From the NCBI RefSeq assembly GCF_005144865.1, contig NZ_SWFM01000002.1:310001-374000 (forward strand): 64,000 nucleotides of DNA. Direction: 5' to 3'. Below the pieces are notes generated by a model. That model was not told the DNA's origin. It saw only the letters and a list, made by a program, of their open reading frames with translations, and made no database searches. The DNA comes from Guptibacillus hwajinpoensis. Its GTDB lineage: Bacteria > Bacillota > Bacilli > Bacillales > Guptibacillaceae. A program made the position numbers and the translations under genes. Of the stretch, positions 1 through 8,436 are shown one piece after another; within the stretch, counting starts at the first letter, position 1; every line of letters begins with the position of its first letter.

Positions 1-43
1 CAACACCCGCAATTATTCCTACAATCAGTAAAAACTTCTTCAT
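1..43 (-). CDS. Start of a membrane or secreted protein (partial)
   Basis: Reading leftwards from an ATG at 43, fourteen codons give MKKFLLIVGIIAGV before the window ends. This is a positively charged start followed by a hydrophobic stretch, typical of a signal peptide or membrane anchor. A purine-rich stretch lies just upstream. Cell-envelope genes of many kinds sit divergently from capsule operons in Bacilli, but 14 residues cannot identify the product. Confidence 0.4.
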   Translation of the reverse strand, partial: MKKFLLIVGIIAGV

Positions 44-233
44 TCTCTCATTCCAGCTTTCTATCAAGAATTGTCTTGCAATTTTTCTATCGAAATTCTA
101 ACCTTTATTATAAGTCGAACTATTTTGTAAAGTAAATACCTTCCAGAAAAAGTTTGTGAAAGAGCGTCAATCTCAAGTGCTACTGCCAATTGTTTATGAC
201 AAACTAGACAAAAATCACAAAGCTTACAATATC

Positions 234-262
234 TTAACAATAATATGCTAATCTATTAGAAT
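234..262 (+). promoter_or_regulatory. Probable sigma-A promoter of the capsule operon
   Basis: TTAACA at 234-239 and TAGAAT at 257-262 are separated by exactly 17 bases. The phosphatase gene starts 27 bases further on. The match is close to the vegetative consensus (TTGACA/TATAAT) and no other comparable pair is nearer to the gene. Confidence 0.6.
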
Positions 263-289
263 AATCCAACATAGAAGGAAGGCAAGAAG

Positions 290-1057
290 ATGATCGATAT
301 ACACTCTCATATCCTACCCGGAATCGATGATGGAGCGAAGACAGTAGAAGATAGTCTTGCTATGGCAAGGCAAGCTTATGATCAGGGCATTACGAAGATC
401 GTTGCCACACCACACCATAAAAATGGAACGTTCGAAAATGAACGTCGCATCATACTGGCAGAAGTAGAACGATTAAATGAAAAGCTCAAAGAAGAGAGCA
501 TACATATTGAAGTTTTACCTGGTCAGGAAAATCGTATTTATGGTGAGTTAGTAGAAGACTTGAGTGGCGAAGAGTTGCTTACAGTGAATAGAAATGGGAA
601 CTACATGCTAATTGAATTTCCATCAAGCCATTTACCGCGCTATGCAAACAAATTATTATTTGATCTTCAAGTGAATGGTATCATTCCGATTATTGTCCAC
701 CCTGAACGTAATCGTGAAATCATGGAAAATCCTGAGCGTCTTTATAACCTTGTAAAAGAGGGAGCACTGAGTCAGTTAACAGGCAAAAGTGTAACAGGAG
801 AGATGGGGAAAAAGATTCAAAAATTCTCATTTGACCTTATCCAATCCAACCTTACGCATTTTATTGCTTCTGATGCTCACAACACGACAAATAGGCCTTT
901 TGACCTTGGTGACGCAATGGGGACAGTTGAACGTGAATTCGGCATTTCGACAAGGTATATGCTGCAGGAAAACGCTGAAGATATGATTGTAGGTAAGATG
1001 GTTGCAAAAGAAATTCCTGAGAAAATTAGAAGGAAAAAGATACTAGGATTATTTTAA
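290..1057 (+). CDS. ywqE: Tyrosine-protein phosphatase, CpsB/YwqE type
   Basis: A 255-residue PHP-fold manganese-dependent phosphatase that removes phosphate from the capsule BY-kinase and related targets. The N-terminal metal-binding motif MIDIHSHILPGIDDGA is typical of the CpsB/CapC family. Further histidine and aspartate ligands are visible in ATPHHKNGTF, IIVHPERN and FIASDAHN. Length matches B. subtilis YwqE (about 254 aa). It is the first gene of the locus, directly behind a good promoter and a GAAGGAAGG ribosome binding site, and precedes the cognate modulator and kinase. In B. subtilis the order is ywqC-ywqD-ywqE, so having the phosphatase first is a modest rearrangement. Confidence 0.9.
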   Translation: MIDIHSHILPGIDDGAKTVEDSLAMARQAYDQGITKIVATPHHKNGTFENERRIILAEVERLNEKLKEESIHIEVLPGQENRIYGELVEDLSGEELLTVNRNGNYMLIEFPSSHLPRYANKLLFDLQVNGIIPIIVHPERNREIMENPERLYNLVKEGALSQLTGKSVTGEMGKKIQKFSFDLIQSNLTHFIASDAHNTTNRPFDLGDAMGTVEREFGISTRYMLQENAEDMIVGKMVAKEIPEKIRRKKILGLF

Positions 1058-1183
1058 AATAAGGAGGGGGTTACTTCATTACTAAATGCAATTAGAATAA
1101 ACTTAATAAAAAACATTTCGTCAATAAAAGTAAGAAATTCTACTGTGTAAGCACTTTCTTCTACAATAATCGACAAAATAAAA

Positions 1184-1213
1184 CATGACTTTTATACCAT
1201 TACTAAAGTCATG
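1184..1213. other. Inverted repeat upstream of the chain-length regulator
   Basis: CATGACTTT (1184-1192) and AAAGTCATG (1205-1213) form a perfect 9-base stem with a 12-base loop. It lies about 45 bases upstream of an extended -10 element. It could be a weak terminator for the phosphatase gene or an operator for the next promoter; the sequence does not decide. Confidence 0.4.
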
Positions 1214-1256
1214 TGGATAAACATGAAAAAAAAGGCTAATTTTAACTGATTTTCTG

Positions 1257-1265
1257 TGTTATAGT
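1257..1265 (+). promoter_or_regulatory. Possible extended -10 promoter for the Wzz/kinase genes
   Basis: TGTTATAGT is an extended -10 element (TG, one base, TATAGT). The -35 region is poor. It lies 60 bases before the chain-length regulator in an otherwise long gene-free gap, so a secondary promoter is plausible. Confidence 0.4.
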
Positions 1266-1324
1266 GAAATCTGTATTCAGAATAGTTACGTATTAAAAAT
1301 ATTATGAGCTTGTTGGAGGCATTT

Positions 1325-2065
1325 ATGGAAGAAACAATTAGTTTAAAGGAAATTTTCGAAGTACTCAAAAAACGCTTATCTCTTATTCTACTAATTACAC
1401 TACTCGCTACAGCAACCAGCGGTGTTGTCTCTTATTTCTTACTTACCCCAATTTATGAAACTCAAACCCAAATTCTTGTGAATCAAAAAACAGATAAAGA
1501 TAGTGCCATTGATTATAACCAGGTAAATAGAGATGTAGCACTTATTAATACCTATAGTGTCATTATTAAAAGTCCTACTATTCTTGATGAAGTAAAAGAA
1601 AGTTTATCACTTGATATGACGACTAACACACTAAACAATAAGATATCTGTAAGCAATGCACAAAATTCGCAAGTTGTACTGATTTCAGTAACAGATCCGG
1701 ATCCAAAGCTTGCTGTGAAGATTGCGAATACAACTGCAACAGTATTTGAGAAAGAGATTAGTAACATTATGAATGTCGATAACGTTAGTATTCTTTCAAA
1801 AGCTGGATTTGAAGGAACACCAGCTCCTGTAAATCCTAACCCCGTGCTTAACATGGCTATTGCATTAATTATAGGCTTAATGGTGGGTGTAGGACTTGCT
1901 TTCTTACTTGAATACCTTGATAACACGATTAAAGATGAAAACGATATTGAAAAGCTGCTTGGTCTTCCTGTACTAGGAACAATTGCAGTCATTGAGGATA
2001 AAGAAGTAGGTTCTTCGAAAGGGAATGCAAAAAAGTCAGTAAGAGGTGAGACGGTTGAGTCGTAA
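1325..2065 (+). CDS. ywqC: Chain-length regulator / BY-kinase modulator (Wzz, YwqC-like)
   Basis: A 246-residue polysaccharide co-polymerase. There is a transmembrane helix near residues 20-40, an extracytoplasmic Wzz domain starting at the conserved PIYETQTQILV, and a second helix near residues 175-195 preceded by proline-rich PAPVNPNPVLN, the hallmark of the family. The cytoplasmic tail (KLLGLPVLGTIAVIED) is the type that activates a separate BY-kinase in Firmicutes. TTGGAGG lies 5 bases before ATG 1325, so this start is preferred over the in-frame ATG at 1304. It overlaps the kinase gene by 11 bases, implying translational coupling. Confidence 0.9.
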   Translation: MEETISLKEIFEVLKKRLSLILLITLLATATSGVVSYFLLTPIYETQTQILVNQKTDKDSAIDYNQVNRDVALINTYSVIIKSPTILDEVKESLSLDMTTNTLNNKISVSNAQNSQVVLISVTDPDPKLAVKIANTTATVFEKEISNIMNVDNVSILSKAGFEGTPAPVNPNPVLNMAIALIIGLMVGVGLAFLLEYLDNTIKDENDIEKLLGLPVLGTIAVIEDKEVGSSKGNAKKSVRGETVES

Positions 2066-2756
2066 AAATCGAAAGTCTGTACACGTTGATAAAGAAAGAA
2101 GTCTATTAACCCACCAAAATCCGAAATCACCAATTGCTGAGCAATACCGAACAATCAGAACTAACATTCAGTTTGCTTCCGTAGAAGAAGAAATCCGCAC
2201 GATTATGGTGACTTCTTCAGGCCCAATGGAAGGGAAATCTACGACTATTGCGAACCTTGGAGTTGTTCTTGCTCAACAAGGTAAGAGCGTTCTAATTATC
2301 GATGCGGATTTACGGAAGCCAACGGTTCATTACACGTTCAGAACGATGAATACTAGAGGGATCACTAATGTCCTCACCCGTCAGGCTGAGTTAGTAGAGG
2401 TGACGCAGGAAACGGAAGTGCCGAATCTTAACGTTTTAACAAGTGGTCCAATTCCCCCCAATCCATCTGAACTTCTTGGTTCAAAAGGGATGGATAATTT
2501 AATAGAAGAAGCACTAATTCATTATGACATTATATTATTCGACTGTCCTCCAATTCTTGCAGTGGCAGATTCGCAAATTGTTGCGAATAAAGTGCAGGGA
2601 ACTGTGCTTGTTGTGAGTAGTGGAACGACGGATAAAGAAGCTGCGGTGAAGGCGAAAGAGCGGTTGGAAAGTGTGAATAGTAAGTTACTTGGGGTCGTAC
2701 TAAATAGGAAGAAGATGAAGGATGGAAGTTATTACTATTACTATGCCCAGAAGTAG
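2055..2756 (+). CDS. ywqD: Capsule tyrosine kinase (BY-kinase, CpsD/YwqD)
   Basis: A 233-residue cytoplasmic tyrosine autokinase that controls polymer assembly together with the preceding Wzz-like protein. Walker A is GPMEGKST, Walker A' is VLIIDADLRKP and Walker B is ILFDCPP, diagnostic of BY-kinases. The C-terminus ends in a cluster of five tyrosines (SYYYYYAQK), the autophosphorylation tail acted on by the phosphatase at the head of the operon. TTG 2055 is preferred as start because GAGGTGAG precedes it. Length matches the split kinases of Gram-positives. Confidence 0.92.
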   Translation: MSRKNRKSVHVDKERSLLTHQNPKSPIAEQYRTIRTNIQFASVEEEIRTIMVTSSGPMEGKSTTIANLGVVLAQQGKSVLIIDADLRKPTVHYTFRTMNTRGITNVLTRQAELVEVTQETEVPNLNVLTSGPIPPNPSELLGSKGMDNLIEEALIHYDIILFDCPPILAVADSQIVANKVQGTVLVVSSGTTDKEAAVKAKERLESVNSKLLGVVLNRKKMKDGSYYYYYAQK

Positions 2757-2865
2757 ATAGAAAAGCATTTCTCTTTTGAAGTGGTTATTTAGAACCAAAC
2801 CACAATAATAGACACGCGGGAAAAGACGTTTTTATGGGATTGTTATTTAAAGGGGGAGTGGTTAT

Positions 2866-3018
2866 ATGAAGGGAACGGATCAGTTACCAAAGTCGATTCG
2901 AAAAGCCATTCGATATATTAAGCAAGATGCACCCGATCAGAAACTACTTGAGATACAAGGGCTACTAAACAGATCGATTGAAGAGCGAATGACGAAATCT
3001 GAAATGAGGTGCAAGTAA
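2866..3018 (+). CDS. Small conserved-looking protein of unknown function (50 aa)
   Basis: A 50-codon frame starting at ATG 2866 behind a strong AAAGGGGGAG site and ending directly against the ATG of the 4,6-dehydratase (stop 3016-3018, next start 3019). The product is charged, helical and without a membrane segment (MKGTDQLPKSIRKAI...). The strong ribosome binding site and zero-gap junction argue that it is translated and coupled to the next gene. No family was recognised. Confidence 0.6.
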   Translation: MKGTDQLPKSIRKAIRYIKQDAPDQKLLEIQGLLNRSIEERMTKSEMRCK

Positions 3019-4842
3019 ATGTCCTATCATAAGCGGTTATCGTATCTAATCGTGATTGATTCGTGCATTGTCGCTTTTGCGATTTTCATTAGTAGCTTTC
3101 TTTTGAACTATGCTGATTTTCTTTCGTCCAAACCGATTATTGCTAGCTCGATTGTTCTTCTATTAGGTCATCATTTCTTTTCTTACTATTACAAGCTATA
3201 CAAGCGAGCATGGCAATATGCAAGTATCGGGGAACTTGTTGTTATTTTTAAAGTCGTCACATTCTCCGTCATTCTTGCCGCATTAGCACAGTTCATACTG
3301 CTTCAGGATATTTACTTCAGAGCACTCTCTATTACGTGGATGATTCATATGTTACTCATCGGAGGATCTCGCTTTGCCTGGCGGATGTTCCGTGATACGT
3401 ATATGAATACGAAGAATAAAAAGAAACGTGTGCTAGTTGTTGGTGCTGGATCAGCAGGTATGATGATTGTTCGTCAATTAAGGCAGAGTGTCGATTCTGA
3501 CTTGAATCCAATCGGATTTATTGATGATGACATTCGAAAGCAGAATTTAGAAATCATGGGCGTTCCTGTTCTTGGGCCAACGGAAGACATTGTGGAACAA
3601 GTCAAGCAACTCGAAATTGATACCATCGTCATTGCGATTCCATCTCTTTCAAAATCCGAGATGAAGCGAATCTATGAGGAATGTTCTAAGACAAATGCAA
3701 AGACGCAAATCATCCCAATGATTGAAGACTTAATGACAGGTAAAGTATCGATTAATAGTTTCCGAGATGTGAAAGTAGAAGATCTACTAGGTCGTGAACC
3801 GATTAAATTGGATACAGAAAACATCGCCGAAACGCTCACTGGGAAAACAGTGCTCGTTACAGGTGCTGGAGGCTCCATCGGTTCTGAAATCTGTCGCCAG
3901 GTTTCGAAATTCAATCCAGATCAAGTTGTGTTACTCGGTCATGGTGAGAACAGCATTTATACGATTGAAATGGAACTTCGAAATACATACGGAGATACCA
4001 TTACCTTCATACCAGTCATAGCTGATGTGCAAGATCGTGAACGACTTGGTGAAGTGATGAAACTACATCGTCCAAATGTTGTGTATCATGCAGCAGCGCA
4101 TAAGCACGTCCCTTTAATGGAAGCAAACCCGCATGAGTCAGTGAAAAATAATGTTATTGGCACCAAAAACGTGGCAGAAGCAGCGAGTGATGCAGATGTT
4201 GATACGTTCGTGATGGTATCAACCGATAAAGCCGTTAATCCTACAAGCGTCATGGGCGCAACGAAGCGTCTTGCGGAAATGATTGTCCAACAGATGGACA
4301 AGATCAGCGCAACACGATTTGTAGCCGTACGTTTTGGTAACGTACTTGGAAGTCGTGGTAGTGTCATACCACTCTTTAAGAAGCAAATTCAAAAGGGGGG
4401 TCCGGTTACGGTAACGCATCCAGATATGGTTCGTTACTTTATGACAATTCCGGAAGCATCGAGACTTGTGATTCAAGCTGGCGCCATGGCAAGAGGCGGA
4501 GAAATTTTCGTTCTTGATATGGGTGAGCCGGTTAAGATTGTGGATCTTGCGGAAAACCTCATTAAATTGTCCGGTTACTCCGTTGATGAAATTGGGATTA
4601 AGTTTGCTGGTGTGAGACCTGGTGAGAAATTGTATGAAGAGCTTCTTGGTAAGGATGAGGTTCATGATGAGCAGATTTATCCGAAGATTTATGTTGGGAA
4701 GTCGGTTATTGCGGATTTGAGTGTTGTGATGGATTTTGTTGGTCGGTTTGAGGATATGGATAAGTTGGGTGTTAGAGAGAGGGCTTTGGATATTGCACAT
4801 AATCGGATCAACTCTAGTAAAGAGTTGTTGTATGCGAAGTAA
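3019..4842 (+). CDS. UDP-N-acetylglucosamine 4,6-dehydratase (CapD/EpsC/WbpM type)
   Basis: A 607-residue membrane-anchored SDR enzyme. About four N-terminal transmembrane helices (residues 1-125) are followed by a first Rossmann domain (VLVVGAGSAGMM, about residue 138) and a C-terminal catalytic SDR domain (VLVTGAGGSIGSE, about residue 276; STDKAVNPTSVMGATKR; VRFGNVLGSRGSV). The family converts UDP-GlcNAc to a UDP-4-keto-6-deoxy-hexosamine. With the sugar-phosphate transferase and SDR reductase just downstream, it probably makes the first sugar of the repeat unit, such as QuiNAc or FucNAc. No aminotransferase is present, so bacillosamine is less likely. Confidence 0.9.
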   Translation: MSYHKRLSYLIVIDSCIVAFAIFISSFLLNYADFLSSKPIIASSIVLLLGHHFFSYYYKLYKRAWQYASIGELVVIFKVVTFSVILAALAQFILLQDIYFRALSITWMIHMLLIGGSRFAWRMFRDTYMNTKNKKKRVLVVGAGSAGMMIVRQLRQSVDSDLNPIGFIDDDIRKQNLEIMGVPVLGPTEDIVEQVKQLEIDTIVIAIPSLSKSEMKRIYEECSKTNAKTQIIPMIEDLMTGKVSINSFRDVKVEDLLGREPIKLDTENIAETLTGKTVLVTGAGGSIGSEICRQVSKFNPDQVVLLGHGENSIYTIEMELRNTYGDTITFIPVIADVQDRERLGEVMKLHRPNVVYHAAAHKHVPLMEANPHESVKNNVIGTKNVAEAASDADVDTFVMVSTDKAVNPTSVMGATKRLAEMIVQQMDKISATRFVAVRFGNVLGSRGSVIPLFKKQIQKGGPVTVTHPDMVRYFMTIPEASRLVIQAGAMARGGEIFVLDMGEPVKIVDLAENLIKLSGYSVDEIGIKFAGVRPGEKLYEELLGKDEVHDEQIYPKIYVGKSVIADLSVVMDFVGRFEDMDKLGVRERALDIAHNRINSSKELLYAK

Positions 4843-5050
4843 ACTACTTTTACTGATTTTTAACTAGTTATTATATGTAGGTGTTAAGTACATTCAGATC
4901 GTGTACTTAACACTTATAAGAATGAGGAGTTAAGTGTGTAAGTTAAAGATAGAGAAAATAGTGAGGTACTTGGTTAGTTGCTAGTTTAATAGAAAAACTA
5001 TCTTAGAACTAGCATCTACCCAACTAACTGACTTAGAAGGAGAGTTAATT
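4843..5050 (+). promoter_or_regulatory. Structured leader before the glycosyltransferase block
   Basis: The 208-base gap holds two strong stems. GTGTTAAGTACA (4881-4892) pairs perfectly with TGTACTTAACAC (4902-4913). GGTTAGTTGCTAGTT (4972-4986) pairs with 5007-5028 with a small bulge. Neither is followed by a clean U-run, so a simple terminator is unlikely. The position, between the regulatory genes and the glycosyltransferase genes, resembles where processive antitermination RNAs occur in Bacillus eps operons, but the EAR consensus could not be checked. Confidence 0.4.
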
Positions 5051-5686
5051 ATGTATATGAAGGTTAAGAGAGTAATGGATATTGTACTTTCTTCACTAGG
5101 AATTGTAATATTGTCACCGGTTTTTATCGTTTTAATTATTGCAATTAAGGCAGAATCAAAAGGTCCAGTTCTGTTTAAACAAAAACGCGTAGGTATTCAT
5201 AAAAAGCATTTCGATATATTGAAGTTTCGTACGATGAGAATTGATACACCCAAGGACACACCTACTCACTTATTAGAAAATCCGGAACAGTACATTACTA
5301 AAGTTGGGAAATTTATGAGAAAGACAAGCTTGGATGAACTTCCGCAGATCTTTAATATATTTGCTGGTCAAATGGCAGTAATTGGACCTCGTCCAGCGCT
5401 TTGGAATCAGTATGATCTAATTGAAGAACGTGATAAGTATGGCGTTAATGATGTTCCCCCTGGGTTGACTGGATGGGCGCAAATTAATGGGAGAGATGAG
5501 CTTCCTATTGAGGTGAAGTCAAGACTGGATGGGGAGTATGTTAAGAAGCTTAGTTTTGGTATGGATGTTAAGTGTTTCTTTGGGACTATTGTAAGTGTTG
5601 TAAAGAGTGATGGAGTTATTGAGGGTGGTACGGGGACAGGTGTAAATAAAGAACTAGCTAGTACGAAGGAGAATTCTTCAAAATGA
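5051..5686 (+). CDS. Undecaprenyl-phosphate sugar phosphotransferase (initiating enzyme, EpsL-like)
   Basis: A 211-residue bacterial sugar transferase that moves a sugar-1-phosphate onto undecaprenyl phosphate, starting the repeat unit on the inner leaflet. One N-terminal re-entrant or transmembrane helix (residues 10-31) is followed by the conserved core: LFKQKRVGIH, FDILKFRTMR, RKTSLDELPQIFN, GPRPALW and PGLTGWAQINGRD. The length fits the short EpsL/PglC class without an extra N-terminal domain. GAAGGAGAG precedes the start. It overlaps the next gene by 4 bases. Confidence 0.92.
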   Translation: MYMKVKRVMDIVLSSLGIVILSPVFIVLIIAIKAESKGPVLFKQKRVGIHKKHFDILKFRTMRIDTPKDTPTHLLENPEQYITKVGKFMRKTSLDELPQIFNIFAGQMAVIGPRPALWNQYDLIEERDKYGVNDVPPGLTGWAQINGRDELPIEVKSRLDGEYVKKLSFGMDVKCFFGTIVSVVKSDGVIEGGTGTGVNKELASTKENSSK

Positions 5687-6540
5687 AGACGATACTAATT
5701 ACTGGAGTTAACAGTTATATAGGAACAAGTTTAGAAAGTTGGCTAGAAAACTATCCTGATCAATATTCAGTGGATTGTATTAGTCTCAGAACGGATGATT
5801 GGAAAAAAAGTGATTTTTCAAAGTACGATGTTATATTCCATGTTGCGGGGATAGCACATGTGTCTTCGGACCCTAAAATGGAAGAACTTTACTATAAGGT
5901 GAATCGGGATTTAACTATTGCAGTGGCTGAGAAGTCAAAAGCTGAAGGCGTTAAGCAATTTATTTTTATGAGTAGTATTATTGTATATGGTGATGGCAGT
6001 ATCTCAAAAAAAGTTATTGATAAAAACACCAAACCAATTCCTAGTAATTTTTACGGGAATAGTAAGTTGTTGGCAGAAGAAGGAATAAAAAAATTAGATA
6101 ACTATGGATTTAAAGTCGTTATTTTGAGACCCCCGATGATATTTGGAAAGGGAGCTAAAGGAAATTATTTAAAACTAGCTAAAGTTGCTAAGATATTTCC
6201 TGTATTTCCAGATATTAATAATCAGAGAAGTATGATCCATGTAGATAATCTTTGTGAGTTTGTAAGATTAATGATTGATAATGGGGAAAGTGGTCTCTTT
6301 TTTCCTCAGAATAAAGAGTATGTTAAGACTAGTGAAATGGTAAGGTTAATTGCAAAATCACATAATAGAAACATAGTATTAACTAAGTTTTTCAACCCAG
6401 TAGTAAAAATAGGCTTAAGAAAGTCAAGTGTAATTAACAAAGTTTTCGGAAACTTGATCTATGATAACAAACTAAGCTTGTATAAAGAGAATTATATAAT
6501 AAGAGATTTGGAAGATTCAATAAATGTTACGGAAAAATGA
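5683..6540 (+). CDS. NAD-dependent SDR epimerase/reductase (nucleotide-sugar)
   Basis: A 285-residue extended SDR. The nucleotide-binding motif GVNSYIG is at residues 7-13 and the catalytic YGNSK near residue 125, with a substrate-domain RPPMIFGKG segment. It overlaps the sugar transferase by 4 bases. Next to a CapD-type 4,6-dehydratase and an initiating transferase, the likely job is reduction of the 4-keto sugar to UDP-QuiNAc or UDP-FucNAc. Substrate and stereochemistry are inferred from context only. Confidence 0.8.
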   Translation: MKTILITGVNSYIGTSLESWLENYPDQYSVDCISLRTDDWKKSDFSKYDVIFHVAGIAHVSSDPKMEELYYKVNRDLTIAVAEKSKAEGVKQFIFMSSIIVYGDGSISKKVIDKNTKPIPSNFYGNSKLLAEEGIKKLDNYGFKVVILRPPMIFGKGAKGNYLKLAKVAKIFPVFPDINNQRSMIHVDNLCEFVRLMIDNGESGLFFPQNKEYVKTSEMVRLIAKSHNRNIVLTKFFNPVVKIGLRKSSVINKVFGNLIYDNKLSLYKENYIIRDLEDSINVTEK

Positions 6541-6558
6541 AGTGAGAGGGTATGAAAA

Positions 6559-7017
6559 ATGAAAAAAAAATTTAATAAAGTATGTTTAATTTCATCTTCA
6601 GGTGGACACTATGAGCAATTAAAAATGTTATCTCCATTAGCAGAGAATAATGATGTATTTTGGATTACAGAGGGCGCAAAATATACTTCTGATGCAGATT
6701 ATTACTTGTTTCAAACCGGCATGCGAGATAAATTATTCCCATTAAAAATGCTATTAAATATCTTTAAGTCTATAAAAATTTGGTACAAGGAAAGACCAGA
6801 TTATGTTATTACTACAGGGACTATGATAGTATTGCCAATGGCATTTTTGGCAAAGTTATTTGGAAAAAAACTAATTTATATTGAAACATTTGCGAGAGTA
6901 AATGATGGTACTAGAGCAGGAAGGTTAATGTATAAGCACGCAGATTTGTTCATCATTCAGTGGGAACCATTGAAAAAAGTTTATCCTAAAGCGATATATG
7001 GAGGCGGGATATATTGA
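6559..7017 (+). CDS. Glycosyltransferase membrane subunit (Alg14/PssD-like)
   Basis: A 152-residue protein of the Alg14/PssD/EpsF family, the acceptor-binding and membrane-anchoring half of a two-part glycosyltransferase. The N-terminal SSSGGHYEQL is the family signature and a hydrophobic helix lies near residues 90-105. Its stop overlaps the TTG start of the next gene (TTGA, 7014-7017), which encodes the catalytic half, so the two are translationally coupled as expected for an obligate heterodimer. Confidence 0.85.
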   Translation: MKKKFNKVCLISSSGGHYEQLKMLSPLAENNDVFWITEGAKYTSDADYYLFQTGMRDKLFPLKMLLNIFKSIKIWYKERPDYVITTGTMIVLPMAFLAKLFGKKLIYIETFARVNDGTRAGRLMYKHADLFIIQWEPLKKVYPKAIYGGGIY

Positions 7018-7487
7018 TTTTTGTGTGTGTTGGATCAAGGGAATACCAATTTAATCGGCTACTAAAAAAGTTAGATGAGTTAATTGAACAAGGAGAAATA
7101 AAAGAGGAAGTTTTTGCGCAAATTGGAAAGTCAACATATATTCCAAAGAACTATAAGTTTGAGCGGTTTATGTCAGTTGTTGAATTTAAAGAATGTCAAC
7201 GGAAAGCACATCTAGTAATATCTCATGGTGGAACGGGTGCACTCATTGGAGCTTTAAAATTAGAAAAGCAATTGTTAGCCGTTCCGCGTTTGGCAAGATA
7301 TGGTGAGCATATTGATGACCATCAAACCCAAGTCGCCGAAGTATTAGCAGAAGAAGGTTATCTGTATTGTGTATTAAATATGGATGAATTGCTTAATGGC
7401 ATTAATAAATTTGAAAGAAATCCAATAAAAAAAAGATACAATAAACCTTCTAAAGTCCTAAGTATAATTCAAGATTTTATGCGATAG
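7014..7487 (+). CDS. Glycosyltransferase catalytic subunit (Alg13/PssE-like, GT28 C-terminal domain)
   Basis: A 157-residue GT28 C-terminal domain protein that binds the UDP-sugar donor. VISHGGTGALIGAL and DDHQTQVAEVLAEEG are the nucleotide-sugar-binding motifs. Start is TTG at 7014. In characterised Pss/Cps systems the pair transfers GlcA or Gal to a lipid-linked sugar. UDP-GlcA is made by the dehydrogenase at 18691, so a glucuronosyltransferase role is attractive but not proven. Confidence 0.85.
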   Translation: MIFVCVGSREYQFNRLLKKLDELIEQGEIKEEVFAQIGKSTYIPKNYKFERFMSVVEFKECQRKAHLVISHGGTGALIGALKLEKQLLAVPRLARYGEHIDDHQTQVAEVLAEEGYLYCVLNMDELLNGINKFERNPIKKRYNKPSKVLSIIQDFMR

Positions 7488-7515
7488 GTCATGCAGGATG
7501 GAAAGGATAGAATTG

Positions 7516-8391
7516 ATGAATAATATCGTGAAAAATATCATTTTAACCCCAATGAATATACTTTATAAAATGTCACCTGAATTATGTCTGAAAATACTTT
7601 TTAAAGCAAAGTTAGGTTATAAATTGAATTTAGAAAATCCTACTACATACAATGAAAAATTACAGTGGATAAAACTATATGATAAAAATGAATTGATGAT
7701 TAAGTGCTCTGATAAATATACAGTTAGAGAATACGTGAAGTCTCTCGGACATGGAGAAATATTAAATGATTTAATATGGAGTGGTTTTAATCCTGAAAAA
7801 ATCCCTTTTGAAAGTTTACCGAATCAATTTGTAATCAAAGTAACTCATGGCTCAACCTTTAATATAGTTTGTGAAGATAAGGGAGAAATAAATATAGAGA
7901 AAACAATTAACCTATTAAAGAAATGGTTGAAAGCTGACTTTTTACCTTGTTATGGTGAATGGTTTTATGGAGTTGAAAAACCTAGAATAATAATTGAGAA
8001 GTATTTGAAGGATACACAAAGTCAAGCGTTATATGATTACAAGTTCTTTTGTTTTAATGGAGAACCCAAATTAGTTTATATAGATACATGGAAAGACAAT
8101 AAGCATACCATTAACGCATACGATATGAAGTTCAACCTATTGCCCGAAGTTAAATTAGGTTATGAGAATGATTTGACAACTAAAGTTCCCAAACCAAATA
8201 ATTTTGATGAAATGGTTTATTATGCGAAAGAACTATCAAAAGATTTTTTGCACGTCCGTGTAGATTTTTATAATGTTGATGGTAAGATCATTTTTGGAGA
8301 GCTGACCTTCACTAAAAGTGCTGGATTCGGGAAAATTTCGCCTCATTCTTTTGATGTAAAAATGGGTGATTGGATAAAACTACCAAGTTGA
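7516..8391 (+). CDS. TupA-like ATP-grasp protein
   Basis: A 291-residue member of the TupA-like ATP-grasp family, named after Bacillus halodurans TupA, which is needed for teichuronopeptide (a glutamate-glucuronate polymer). Visible motifs are NPTTYNEKLQWIKLYD, PNQFVIKVTHGS, PRIIIEKYL, YDYKFFCFNGEPKL, HVRVDFYNVDGKI and FGELTFTKSAGF, covering ATP- and metal-binding positions. GGAAAGGA before ATG 7516 supports this start over the ATG at 7498. With UDP-GlcA and UDP-GalA synthesis in the same operon, amide-linking an amino acid to a uronic acid is a reasonable inference. Confidence 0.8.
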   Translation: MNNIVKNIILTPMNILYKMSPELCLKILFKAKLGYKLNLENPTTYNEKLQWIKLYDKNELMIKCSDKYTVREYVKSLGHGEILNDLIWSGFNPEKIPFESLPNQFVIKVTHGSTFNIVCEDKGEINIEKTINLLKKWLKADFLPCYGEWFYGVEKPRIIIEKYLKDTQSQALYDYKFFCFNGEPKLVYIDTWKDNKHTINAYDMKFNLLPEVKLGYENDLTTKVPKPNNFDEMVYYAKELSKDFLHVRVDFYNVDGKIIFGELTFTKSAGFGKISPHSFDVKMGDWIKLPS

Positions 8392-8436
8392 AACTGATGT
8401 TGAGTAAATATTTTTTGTTTATAAGGAGATATCATT

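Noticed and set aside
3019..6540. Bacillosamine pathway
   Set aside because: A 4,6-dehydratase and initiating transferase are present, but no PLP aminotransferase and no intact acetyltransferase lie in the operon; QuiNAc or FucNAc is more likely.
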